Shown here piece after piece: positions 14,924 to 21,959 of a DNA stretch of 25,575 bases; position 1 is the first letter of the stretch; each line of letters starts with the position of its first letter. A program made the position numbers and the translations under genes. The notes below the pieces were generated by a model. The model worked only from the letters and a program-made list of their open reading frames with translations. It had not been told where the DNA came from and ran no database searches. This DNA comes from CAIQJJ01 sp964606085 (lineage in GTDB: Bacteria > Chloroflexota > Anaerolineae > Anaerolineales > UBA4823). The stretch lies in NCBI GenBank assembly GCA_964606085.1, contig CAZSFD010000074.1, positions 1 through 25,575 of the forward strand, in the 5' to 3' direction.

Positions 14924-16405
14924 TCACCGCCACTGAAATGCCGGGGAGGCCAGCAGGCCGCCGGTGAAGACCGGCAGGATGTCATCATCGCTGGCCCCGG
15001 CGGCGTGGAGGGCGGCGAGCAAGGTGTCGCGTTTGGCGGCGGGGAGCGGCGCGCCGAGCAGCAGACTGGCGAGGGCATCCAGGCTGGCGGGCAGGTCGGT
15101 TGCACCGTGGGCGGCGAGCAGGGCGGGCATATCTAGCGTGGTGTTGGCGAGTTCGTTGCGGGCCAGGGCGAAGGCGAACTGCCAGCGCGGCATCAGGTTG
15201 CCCTGCCAGGCGTCGGCGCGGTCTGGGTAACCATCGGGGGTGGGCCAGTTGAAGGGCAGTTGACCCATGCGCAGGAGGAAATCTTGCACGGCGGGGCCGC
15301 AGTCGCTTTCGGCATCCAGCAGACGCAGGGCGGCGGCTACGAAATCTACGGGGCGGCGGTATTTGGGCTGCGCCAGCGGCAGGCCATCGAGCAAGATCAC
15401 CCGCAGAACGGTGCGCAGGTCGCCGTGGGTGCGCTCGAAGGCAGCGGCGGCTTTGCGGACGATTTCAGCAGGCGGGTCGTCGGCGAGGAAGCGGCGGGCC
15501 AGCTTGAAGGCGACGAAGCGGGCGGCGGCGGGATGCTGCGCCAGGCAGTCGAGGACGCTTTCGGCTTCGGCCAGGCCGCCGGGCAGGAGGGTCAGCCCCA
15601 AAACCTGCTTTGCGCCGTCGTCGTGCTGGTTTTCAGCGAAGGTAAATTCGCCCGTCCAAAATTTCTCTTTGACGCCCCAGCCGGTGAGACAGCGCGCCAG
15701 TTCCATCACGTCGCCCTGGGTGTAGCCGCCGTCCACACCGAGGGTGTGCAGTTCCATCAGTTCGCGGGCGTAGTTTTCGTTGGGCGCACCTTTGCGGTTG
15801 GCCTGGTTGTCGAGGTAGGTGAGCATGGCGGGGGAGTGCGCCGAGGCCCCCAGCAGTTCGCGGAACGAGCCGAGGGCGTGGGCGCGGGTTACTGTGCGGT
15901 CGTCCACCGTTTTGAGGTAGAAACAGTCGCCCTTATCGGTGGCGATGTTGAAATGATCATTCCAAAACTCGACCAGGCGCTCGAACAGTTGGCGGCGGCT
16001 GTAGACCTGGCGCAGCAGGCTGCCCTGGCGCAATTGGGCGGGGATGGTCTGGCGATCAACGTCGTCGAAGAGTTGGTTGCATTGGTCGGCGAGCTGCTGC
16101 GAGGTCATGGGCAGCGTGTCGAGGTTGCGCAGGCGCAGGTGACAGGGCAGGTCGTCGAGGTTTTCGGGGGCGAGCTGCTCTTCGAGCCAGGCGGGCAGGC
16201 CAATTTCGGCCAGGCGGGCGCGTTCGGCGGGCCGCGGGCCGTAGGTGAGGCGGTTGAGGGCGAGCCACTCGGCTGTCGAAAGAGCGGGCCAGGCAGTGAG
16301 CGGCGGCTGGCCGGCCAACTCGTACAGCGGGCGGCACGCGGCCAGGGCTGCGCTGGCAGCGACGAGGCCGGTTAGCTTGAGGAAATCGCGGCGGGTGAGG
16401 GGCAT
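14924..16405 (-). CDS. DUF1800 domain protein with Tat/lipoprotein-like signal
   Basis: A 493-residue DUF1800 protein. The N-terminus TRRDFLKLTGLVAASAA is a twin-arginine signal, and ALAAC with Cys24 adds a lipobox, so it may be a Tat-exported lipoprotein. The DUF1800 domain starts near residue 45 with LNRLTYGPRPAERARL, then WNDHFNIATDKGD, then NENYARELMELHTLGVDGGYTQGDV, the hallmark stretch of the family, and continues to the end. Catalytic chemistry is unknown. GGAAGG lies five bases before the ATG at 16405. It is upstream of DUF1501, with which it is commonly paired; joint action at the cell surface is plausible but not shown. Confidence 0.9.
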   Translation of the reverse strand: MPLTRRDFLKLTGLVAASAALAACRPLYELAGQPPLTAWPALSTAEWLALNRLTYGPRPAERARLAEIGLPAWLEEQLAPENLDDLPCHLRLRNLDTLPMTSQQLADQCNQLFDDVDRQTIPAQLRQGSLLRQVYSRRQLFERLVEFWNDHFNIATDKGDCFYLKTVDDRTVTRAHALGSFRELLGASAHSPAMLTYLDNQANRKGAPNENYARELMELHTLGVDGGYTQGDVMELARCLTGWGVKEKFWTGEFTFAENQHDDGAKQVLGLTLLPGGLAEAESVLDCLAQHPAAARFVAFKLARRFLADDPPAEIVRKAAAAFERTHGDLRTVLRVILLDGLPLAQPKYRRPVDFVAAALRLLDAESDCGPAVQDFLLRMGQLPFNWPTPDGYPDRADAWQGNLMPRWQFAFALARNELANTTLDMPALLAAHGATDLPASLDALASLLLGAPLPAAKRDTLLAALHAAGASDDDILPVFTGGLLASPAFQWR

Positions 16406-16427
16406 GAGAACCTTCCAAACACGGATA

Positions 16428-16448
16428 CTTTGACAGGCTCAGTACAGG
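16428..16448. repeat. Partial interspersed repeat copy
   Basis: CTTTGACAGGCTCAGTACAG (16428-16447) keeps TTxGACAGGCTCA of the repeat core but diverges after it. It lies just upstream of the DUF1800 gene. Confidence 0.5.
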
Positions 16449-16534
16449 TTTCACGGATGCACCGATCCCATACGACAAAGCTGAATTCCACCGCGCAGGG
16501 CGCGAAGAACGCGAAGGGTTGTCGGCGAAAATTG

Positions 16535-16664
16535 TTCAGCCATCGCCCGGCATCGGATGAATCCGACGCCTGCCACCATCCAACCCGCTTAAGCGGGTTT
16601 TCCGCTTTTTCAGACGCCTGCGAAGCGCAGCTTCGCCATTCAATCGGCGGCGAGGATGGCTGAA
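16535..16664. repeat. Composite palindromic element with terminal inverted repeats
   Basis: The ends TTCAGCCATC (16535-16544) and GATGGCTGAA (16655-16664) are exact complements. Between them lie three small hairpins: CGGAT-GA-ATCCG (16554-16565), the 18-base perfect palindrome AACCCGCTTAAGCGGGTT (16582-16599), and GCGAAGC-GCA-GCTTCGC (16620-16636). No open reading frame is contained. It fills much of the 284-base gap between the DUF1800 gene and the end of the glycosidase-like gene; the stretch before it, with GCGCAGGGCGCGAAGAACGC, looks like another short repeat. Confidence 0.7.
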
Positions 16665-16689
16665 TAGTTACTAAAATCCGTGATCTGGT

Positions 16690-17817
16690 TTAAGGGGTCG
16701 AACCCCGGAACGAGTCCCACACGGCCAGGGCGGGTTTGGGCTGGCCGCCTTGCTCACACAGGCCCACCGAGACGAAGTGGCCCAGGGTGTTTACGTCGGT
16801 ATCTGAGAGGCCTTCCTGACGCATGTGCTTGTTCCACGAGGCCTGGTTCATATCGTTGAGCAGCAGGTAAATCCAGAAATCGAGACGCGGGCCAAGCTGG
16901 TCGTGGACGGCGTTGAGATAATCCACCTGATCCTGCGGCTTGCCGGAGACGCCCTGGGTTTGGCGGGAGATATAGCCGCCCTCGGCCACGGCCAGCGGCT
17001 TGCTGGTGCGCGTCAGCAAGGGGGTATAGTAGTCGGCGGGGATGTCGTGGCCAGATTGGAAGGCGATGAAGGGATAACTGGAAATAACCCACAGGTCAAG
17101 CTGCGGCTCGAAGATTTCAACCTGCTCCCATTTGATCTCATAGGGGCTGCCCACGCCGCCAACCAGGCCGTTGAGCTGCTCCCACTGAAAGGTGACGAAG
17201 ACCTGCGTTTCTGGCGCTTCGGCCTTGATGGCGGCGTAAGTTTCACGATACAGGCTGAGAAAATGTTGAAAATCGTCGGGGTTCGCCTCGGCGTAGGTGT
17301 TGATCTCCGAGGCCAGGCCCAGGTAGCGCGGGCGGAACTCACGCACGAGGCGCAGGCTGTAATTCAGGTAGGCGCGGCGCACATCGGGGTTGGTAAAGGA
17401 TGCCTGCCAGCCAGTGGGCAGGCCGAAAAACTGGCGCCGATCCAGGCCGTTGAGCGGGTCCACCAGGTAGATAGCTTCGAGGTTGTGGGCGCCGGCCAGG
17501 TTGGCGGCTTCACGAAAATCGTTGATCAGTTTCGACTCGCCATCCACCCCTTGCACGAAGTCAGTCCACGGCACGTCTTCCTGGAACCACACCACATCGG
17601 CGTGCTGGCCCATTGCCCAATAGGTGGCGAAAACGCTTTCCAGCGTCACTTCCGCCGGGACGGGGAAGAAGCCATAGGCCGTGCGCCCGCTCCCGAAAAC
17701 GGAGGCTTCGGGGGTGTAGGTGGGATTGGGGAAAGGCTGGATGGGTTCGACGCTTTTGCTACAGGCCAGGCTGAGCAACATCAGGAACAGGATGGGGACA
17801 AACCAGGTGCGCCTCAT
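16690..17817 (-). CDS. Lipoprotein with glycoside-hydrolase-like TIM barrel
   Basis: A 375-residue exported lipoprotein: signal MRRTWFVPILFLMLLSLAC with Cys19, then a Pro-rich linker. The body looks like a clan GH-A beta/alpha barrel: VVWFQEDVPW, YLGLASEINTYAE (Glu171, where clan members carry the acid/base after strand 4), VFVTFQWEQLNG, LDLWVISSYPF, and KPLAVAEGGYIS (Glu279, in the place of the strand-7 nucleophile). The Asn usually before the acid/base Glu is Ser here, so activity is uncertain. Resemblance is nearest to galactanase-like (GH53) or uncharacterised barrel proteins, at low certainty. The ATG at 17817 overlaps the stop of the previous gene (ATGA) and has GGGAG upstream. It closes the sigma-factor operon. 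Confidence 0.7.
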   Translation of the reverse strand: MRRTWFVPILFLMLLSLACSKSVEPIQPFPNPTYTPEASVFGSGRTAYGFFPVPAEVTLESVFATYWAMGQHADVVWFQEDVPWTDFVQGVDGESKLINDFREAANLAGAHNLEAIYLVDPLNGLDRRQFFGLPTGWQASFTNPDVRRAYLNYSLRLVREFRPRYLGLASEINTYAEANPDDFQHFLSLYRETYAAIKAEAPETQVFVTFQWEQLNGLVGGVGSPYEIKWEQVEIFEPQLDLWVISSYPFIAFQSGHDIPADYYTPLLTRTSKPLAVAEGGYISRQTQGVSGKPQDQVDYLNAVHDQLGPRLDFWIYLLLNDMNQASWNKHMRQEGLSDTDVNTLGHFVSVGLCEQGGQPKPALAVWDSFRGSTP

Positions 17818-18362
17818 GCCTGCACTCCCAGCGCTTCGACGTTCGAGGCAGCCGCCTCGCCGGGCGTGGCTGCGGGAACGGGGGCCACCCTGGGCATCCA
17901 GCGCAGCAGGGCAAAGGCGGTGGCCCCCAGGGCCGTGATCACCACCAACGGAAAGACCAGCAGCCAGCCCAACAGCGGGAAGAAGACGGCCATCTCGAGG
18001 GCGAAGGCGGCCTGCAAGAACGCCACCGCCGGGCTGACCGTGGATTTCTGCGCCAGGCGTTCGCCCATCTTCGCCACGATTCCCGCTGCGCCGAGGCTGG
18101 AAACCGTCAGCGCCACGGCAATGCCCATCCAACCCAGGAATTTGGCTGGGCCGAAAGGCAGCGCCAACAGGATGACGAGCGGAACAGCCAGCACCACGGT
18201 CAGCAGCAGGCCCAGGCCAAAGCACTGGCCGGGGGTCTTATCCAGGCGCAGGCCGGCGCGCGCCACTGTGGCGGGGAAGAGCAGCCACCAGGCCATCAAT
18301 AGGCCGGGAAAGGCCAGGCCGAAAATGATCAGAATGCCAAAAATTGCCGATACGTCTGCCAT
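17814..18362 (-). CDS. Small polytopic membrane protein, paralogue of the 18575-19066 product
   Basis: A 182-residue membrane protein with about four hydrophobic helices and a Pro/Ala-rich soluble tail. No known family is recognised. It shares an order of short motifs with the product of the gene two positions upstream: FPG in helix 1, a following LFP plus A-rich turn, G-A-A-G-I-V-A-K-M-GERLA in a loop (GLAGVARLIGERLA in the other), and PLLGWLLVF (PLAGWFLLL). The start at 18362 has AAGGAG six bases upstream, and the stop overlaps the glycosidase-like gene by ATGA. A frame extension up to 18476 only translates repeat DNA. Confidence 0.72.
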   Translation of the reverse strand: MADVSAIFGILIIFGLAFPGLLMAWWLLFPATVARAGLRLDKTPGQCFGLGLLLTVVLAVPLVILLALPFGPAKFLGWMGIAVALTVSSLGAAGIVAKMGERLAQKSTVSPAVAFLQAAFALEMAVFFPLLGWLLVFPLVVITALGATAFALLRWMPRVAPVPAATPGEAAASNVEALGVQA

Positions 18363-18412
18363 AGCAATCTCCTTCACTTCATCATGTCTGGGCGGGCCTG
18401 TACGGCGACCGC

Positions 18413-18517
18413 TTGCGCGTTTGCCCATCGTCCGGCAGGCGAAAACGCCTGTTTCGCGACAGCGCAAAGGCGGCATTCATGTCTTGATCTTCACCAATTT
18501 GCCAGTTGGAGCAAATT
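18413..18517. repeat. Hairpin-rich repeat region between two paralogous genes
   Basis: TTGCGC (18413-18418) and GCGCAA (18462-18467) bracket a perfect CAGGCG-AAAA-CGCCTG hairpin (18436-18451). A second hairpin, AATTTGC (18496-18502) with GCAAATT (18511-18517), follows. The 212-base gap between the genes (18363-18574) holds no open frame of its own. Confidence 0.6.
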
Positions 18518-18574
18518 CACGCTACCAGGAGATACAGGCGGATGGCTGGAAATGTTGCAAATCAAAGGGATTGG

Positions 18575-19066
18575 CTATATCGCCGGCTTCTGAAAAAAGC
18601 TGATCACAAACGCCCCCATGCCCACCCAACCGGCGTAAAACAGCAGCAAGAACCAGCCCGCCAGCGGCACGGAGCATCCCAGGCCGAGCAGGAGCGTCCC
18701 CCAAAATAGTTGCCGCCAGGCGCTTTGGGCGGGTGCCAGCCGTTCGCCGATCAGCCGCGCCACGCCCGCCAGGCCAAAACTGATCATAACCAGCAAAACG
18801 GTGGCAATCACCAGCGCCGGTAAGGTCAAAATCGTGCGCAACAGGCCAGCGGTTCGTTCGACCAGTGCCAACAGCACCAACGTCGTCACAAGGAAAAAGA
18901 TGAAATTGACCATCCCCACGAGGAAGGAGCGTCCCGGCCAACGGGCGGCGTTGGCCTGGGTTTGCGCCAGGCGGGTTGGGAAGAGCGCTCCCAGTACGAT
19001 AAAGCCAGGGAGCAAGCTGAACGTGATCAGGATGATGGCCAGGGTGAAGGTGAACAGTTCGTTCAT
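18575..19066 (-). CDS. Small polytopic membrane protein in sigma-factor operon
   Basis: A 163-residue membrane protein with four to five helices and almost no soluble part. No family is recognised. Motifs in order: LLPGFIVLGALFPTRLA, GLAGVARLIGERLAPAQ and PLAGWFLLLFYAGWVGMG, each matched in the 17814-18362 product. The ATG at 19066 has GGAGA six bases upstream and overlaps the anti-sigma stop (ATGA), which fixes the start against an upstream in-frame codon at 19132. Its place directly after an anti-sigma factor suggests a membrane partner or target of the same regulon. Confidence 0.75.
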   Translation of the reverse strand: MNELFTFTLAIILITFSLLPGFIVLGALFPTRLAQTQANAARWPGRSFLVGMVNFIFFLVTTLVLLALVERTAGLLRTILTLPALVIATVLLVMISFGLAGVARLIGERLAPAQSAWRQLFWGTLLLGLGCSVPLAGWFLLLFYAGWVGMGAFVISFFQKPAI

Positions 19067-19632
19067 AGGGTTCTCCGGGAATGGGGTTTCAGCAGGAAGG
19101 CGTTGCCCACCAGCCACAACAGCAAGGCGCAAGTAGCGAGGCTGGCCAGGGTGAGTGCGGGTAAGTCGGATGCGAGGGTTGAAGAGCCTGCGTTGAGCCA
19201 GTCGAAGCGTTGAAAGTGATCAGTTGACAGGCGGTTGATGAGATCGAGCCAGTCAACAGATAGGCGGGTGGTCATATCCACCCAGGCGGGGGTCAACGCG
19301 GGGATATTCAGGCCAGGGGTGAGGGCGGCCAGCAGCGGCCAGGCCAGCGCCAGTGCCAGCAGCGCTGCCAATCCTTGCGCCCAGGCCAGCCAGCGCAGCG
19401 CTCCTGGCAGGCGGACCGGTTGTTCCAGGTGGGCCAGCACGCGCGAGGCCAGGTCAATTTCAAGGGGCAGGTCGGGGAAGCTGTCGAGATCGGCGAAGAG
19501 GGCGTGCAGGGCATCGCGGCGGGCGGCGCACGCCGGGCAGCCAGCCAGGTGGGCGAGGGCCTCGTCACGCCGGGCCGGGGGGAGGGCGTTATCGAGTAGT
19601 TCGTTGAGGGTATCGTCAGAGAGATGGATCAT
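19063..19632 (-). CDS. Zinc-type (zf-HC2) transmembrane anti-sigma factor
   Basis: A 189-residue protein. The N-terminal anti-sigma zinc finger has the pattern HxxxCxxC: His28, Cys32 and Cys35 in AHLAGCPACAARR. Two hydrophobic helices follow (about residues 80-105 and 158-181), with an outer or periplasmic-side segment between. Such proteins hold their sigma factor at the membrane until released by a signal, often by proteolysis. The ATG at 19632 lies inside the end of the sigma gene (17 shared bases) with GAGAGG seven bases upstream, so the two are coupled. Residues 142-148 (RFDWLNA) are encoded by a diverged copy of the interspersed repeat. Confidence 0.88.
   Translation of the reverse strand: MIHLSDDTLNELLDNALPPARRDEALAHLAGCPACAARRDALHALFADLDSFPDLPLEIDLASRVLAHLEQPVRLPGALRWLAWAQGLAALLALALAWPLLAALTPGLNIPALTPAWVDMTTRLSVDWLDLINRLSTDHFQRFDWLNAGSSTLASDLPALTLASLATCALLLWLVGNAFLLKPHSRRTL
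19191..19209. repeat. Diverged interspersed repeat core inside the anti-sigma gene
   Basis: CGTTGAGCCAGTCGAAGCG matches the reverse-complement core GGTTGAGCCTGTCGAAACC at 15 of 19 positions. It encodes FDWLN in the loop before the second helix. Confidence 0.55.
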
Positions 19633-20164
19633 TTTTGAGCCTCTCGGCTAATCGCTTGCGGGCGCGGAACAGATCGCTTTTGACATCACTGACGGGGATG
19701 CGCAGCGTCTCGGCGATCTCGTCGTAGGCTAATTCTTGAAAGTGACGCAGTTCAAGAACGGCGCGGTAACGTGGCGGCAGCGACTGGATAGCGGCGCGCA
19801 CCTGTTCGGCCTGCTGGCGCTGTTCGATGCGGGCGGGCGGGTTTTCGGCGGGGTCGGCGGGGTCGCGTTCATCATCCAGTTCGGCAACTTCCGGCGGGCG
19901 GGCGGTCAGGCGGTTGAGACACACGTTGGCGGCCACGCGCCGCATCCACGGCAGAAAGGGGCGTTCGGCATCGAAGGTGTGCAAACGCTCGTAGGCCCGG
20001 AGGTAGGCTTCCTGGGCCATATCTTCGGCCTCGCGGCGTTCGCCCATCAATCGGTAACAGGTGTTGAAGACCGCCGCCTGGGTGCGTTGAACCAGTTCGC
20101 CAAAGGCGGCGGTTTCGCCGCGCCGGGCGCGCAGGATCAGGTCGCGGTCGGAGGGTGCGTTCAT
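19616..20164 (-). CDS. ECF-type RNA polymerase sigma factor
   Basis: A 182-residue sigma-70 factor of the extracytoplasmic-function class. Region 2 spans about residues 25-90 (VFNTCYRLMGERREAEDMAQ, then FLPWMRRVAANVCLNRL), and region 4 spans about 120-175 (LPPRYRAVLELRHFQELAY, DEIAETLRIPVSDVKSDL, with the helix-turn-helix). Region 3 is absent, as expected. It directs RNA polymerase to a small regulon and is held by the anti-sigma factor encoded next. A perfect TATAAT ends only eight bases before the ATG, so the transcript may be leaderless or nearly so. It begins a five-gene unit whose targets may include the unit itself. Confidence 0.93.
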   Translation of the reverse strand: MNAPSDRDLILRARRGETAAFGELVQRTQAAVFNTCYRLMGERREAEDMAQEAYLRAYERLHTFDAERPFLPWMRRVAANVCLNRLTARPPEVAELDDERDPADPAENPPARIEQRQQAEQVRAAIQSLPPRYRAVLELRHFQELAYDEIAETLRIPVSDVKSDLFRARKRLAERLKNDPSL

Positions 20165-20172
20165 GCCTATCC

Positions 20173-20178
20173 ATTATA
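20173..20178 (-). promoter_or_regulatory. Candidate -10 box for the sigma-factor operon
   Basis: TATAAT on the minus strand, eight bases before the sigma-factor ATG. No convincing -35 hexamer is found at 16-18 bases. Confidence 0.45.
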
Positions 20179-20243
20179 CAGTTTGGACGATGGGAAAGTT
20201 GCCGTGACTTGGATGTCGCCATCGGGCCGCGCGGCTGGTTGTG

Positions 20244-21128
20244 TTATGTCACCTGAATCCCCACTCGATTCAATAGATCACGACATAACGCAGCCTCATA
20301 CTTCATCGGCGGCTTTTCGGGCTTGTGCGAGTCGGAACCGGCGCTGAGCAGCAAATGATGGCGCTGCGCATACCCCCGGTACATTTCCGTCTTTTGAGGG
20401 GTGTGCCGCGGGTGATAGGCCTCCAGGCCGTCAACCGGCGCTATCTGGCGAAATTCGTCGAGCAGCGGCTCATCGAAAGTCACGAAGCCATCTTCGTGGC
20501 CGGGGTGAGCGAGGATACACACGGCCCCGCTGCGGTGGGCGGCATCCACCACCTCTGCCGGATCGTTCAGCGCAAACGTGATCCCCGCCCCGCGCAAAAT
20601 GTTTCTCACCGCCGGGTCGTTGAGATCATGCCCCTGTTCGGTGATGGATGCGACAAGTGCGTGCGGCTGCTCGGCGCTGGGTTTGGCTAAAAGGTCTGCC
20701 AGCGCATTGGGGGAAAGCGCCAGGCCGTGCTGTTGTACATATTCATAGGCCTGCCGGGTGTTGTCCTGCTGACGCCTGAACAGGTCACGGGTCAGCGCGC
20801 CCAAGGCATTCTGGGTCGGATCAAACCCATAACACAGCAAATCAACCATCTCACCCTTCCAGGTGGTAGACATTTCGACGCCCACCAGCACAGGCAGGCG
20901 TTTTTCCAACGCCAGTTGTTGAATGCCCGCCGCCGTGTCCGTGCGGTCATGGTCGGTAATCGCCGCCAGGGCAAAGCCCTCGCGGAGCAGATGATCGAGC
21001 AGCGGTTCTGGCGTCCAGCGGCCATCGCTGAAAGTGGTGTGCATGTGCAGGTCAATCGCCGCGTCGGCAGCAAGTTTGAGACCAAGCGTAGATACGTTTA
21101 TGAGAAACTCCTTCACCTGGCCGGGCAT
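20244..21128 (-). CDS. PHP-domain metal-dependent phosphoesterase
   Basis: A PHP phosphoesterase of 294 residues at most, probably acting on nucleotide or nucleoside phosphates (TrpH/YciV-like relatives are 5'-3' exonucleases or 3',5'-nucleotide phosphatases). Metal ligands seen: His28 and His30 in DLHMHTTFSDG, His60 in ITDHD, Glu85 in GVEMS, His208 in LAHPGHED, His239 in AYHPRHT, and Asp266/His268 in GSDSH. This full set predicts an active trinuclear site. The ATG at 21128 lies in the loop of a perfect hairpin (21115-21153) and has no ribosome site. AAGGAG at 21108-21113 stands six bases before an in-frame ATA (21099-21101), which would give a natural-length N-terminus. The true start is therefore open. 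Confidence 0.88.
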   Translation of the reverse strand: MPGQVKEFLINVSTLGLKLAADAAIDLHMHTTFSDGRWTPEPLLDHLLREGFALAAITDHDRTDTAAGIQQLALEKRLPVLVGVEMSTTWKGEMVDLLCYGFDPTQNALGALTRDLFRRQQDNTRQAYEYVQQHGLALSPNALADLLAKPSAEQPHALVASITEQGHDLNDPAVRNILRGAGITFALNDPAEVVDAAHRSGAVCILAHPGHEDGFVTFDEPLLDEFRQIAPVDGLEAYHPRHTPQKTEMYRGYAQRHHLLLSAGSDSHKPEKPPMKYEAALCRDLLNRVGIQVT

Positions 21129-21153
21129 TTTTTTTGAGAATGGCCGGCCAGGT
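21115..21153. promoter_or_regulatory. Hairpin over the annotated PHP start
   Basis: ACCTGGCCGG (21115-21124) pairs exactly with CCGGCCAGGT (21144-21153) around a 19-base loop that contains eight T on the plus strand. It lies between the retropepsin stop (21168) and the AAGGAG of the PHP gene. It may be a weak terminator, an attenuating structure, or a processing site. Confidence 0.5.
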
Positions 21154-21167
21154 TCTGGTTTTGCCTG

Positions 21168-21560
21168 CTAACCCTGGGGGATTTCAGTAACCAATGCCAG
21201 ACCGTTTAATGTGACTGTCATCTGATTGAGCACATTGCGACCCAAAATAAACTCTGTCCTCATCGGCATACTGGCAACACGAATACCGCGCAATCGGGAT
21301 GGCCCAATTTCCAAATTCACCAGATACAACTTGACAGCCCTTCGCTCTCCTGTGATTCCGCGCAAATTGGCACTGGCAATGCTCAAAACATCAATCTGCT
21401 CTAACAGATCAACCGGGATCAGCGTGCCATCTGCGCCAGAATCCAGGACAGCAGTAAAGGGGCCAGCGCTTTCACCCGAATGCGGTGAAATAATGCGCAC
21501 ATCAACCACCGGCATTGCCGGTTGATAAGCCTGATCGTATGGATAGGTGAACAAGCGCAT
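21168..21560 (-). CDS. Retropepsin-like aspartic protease (clan AA)
   Basis: A 130-residue protein with a single aspartic-protease half: LDSGADGTLIP holds the catalytic Asp40 in the DSGA motif, and FILGRNVLNQ at about 104-113 is the ILG/R motif that packs behind the active site in retropepsins. One copy per chain means it must work as a homodimer. There is no signal peptide. It is translated directly after the DUF5678-like gene, with the start and stop sharing a base (TGATG). Substrate is unknown; the upstream partner is the obvious candidate. Confidence 0.85.
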   Translation of the reverse strand: MRLFTYPYDQAYQPAMPVVDVRIISPHSGESAGPFTAVLDSGADGTLIPVDLLEQIDVLSIASANLRGITGERRAVKLYLVNLEIGPSRLRGIRVASMPMRTEFILGRNVLNQMTVTLNGLALVTEIPQG

Positions 21561-21937
21561 CAGGTTATTTCCTCGATGCGTGGCGAACGAATTGTCCAGT
21601 TTTCTTCAACCGATTGTTCTGCAACCATTTTGATTAAGACGGCCACCGATGGGAATTTTTGCCGCGCCCGCTCGTAAAGCGCTAATTCATTGGTATCGGC
21701 ATCAAAAATTTTTCCTTCGTGCATGGCAACGAATTGACCGGCATATTTCGCTAACAAAGCCGCGTGTTGGGCGCGAAACCATTCTTCTTCTTGCTCAATT
21801 TTTCGCTCAGATTCCTGGCGTAGATACCGGCGCAAGGCCCTTTCTGCCAGGAATTCAACACCGACGCCTAAATTATCTGCGGCTTGTTGAAATTCGTGCG
21901 CTGTTTGTTCAGGAACTTGCAAAGGAACCATAACCAT
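21560..21937 (-). CDS. DUF5678-like protein paired with retropepsin
   Basis: A 125-residue protein. The N-terminal part (VPEQTAHEFQQAADNLGVGVEFLAERALRRYL read in pieces) is helical and resembles a ribbon-helix-helix or a short helical adaptor. A charged helix (QESERKIEQEEEW) leads to a DUF5678-like module: LAKYAGQFVAMHEGKIF at about 62-78 and a second part with LALYERARQKFPSVAVLI. The ATG at 21937 is preferred: AGGTG stands seven bases upstream and a TATAAT ends 22 bases upstream. The frame is open to 22183, but that extension only translates the MITE-like repeat. Function is unknown; pairing with a clan AA protease recurs in Chloroflexota and Cyanobacteria, to my knowledge without an assigned role. 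Confidence 0.75.
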   Translation of the reverse strand: MVMVPLQVPEQTAHEFQQAADNLGVGVEFLAERALRRYLRQESERKIEQEEEWFRAQHAALLAKYAGQFVAMHEGKIFDADTNELALYERARQKFPSVAVLIKMVAEQSVEENWTIRSPRIEEIT

Positions 21938-21959
21938 CGCACACCTCGCTTTCACCATG

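Noticed and set aside
13940..16375. Long plus-strand frames opposite DUF1501 and DUF1800
   Set aside because: Codon-phase shadows of the real minus-strand genes.
17818..18225. N-terminal extension of the glycosidase-like lipoprotein
   Set aside because: It overlaps a real membrane protein gene in another frame; the lipoprotein signal starts at 17817 with an ATGA junction and ribosome site.
16825..18603. A 592-codon open frame on the plus strand
   Set aside because: Antisense to the glycosidase-like and membrane protein genes; no domain, no ribosome site.
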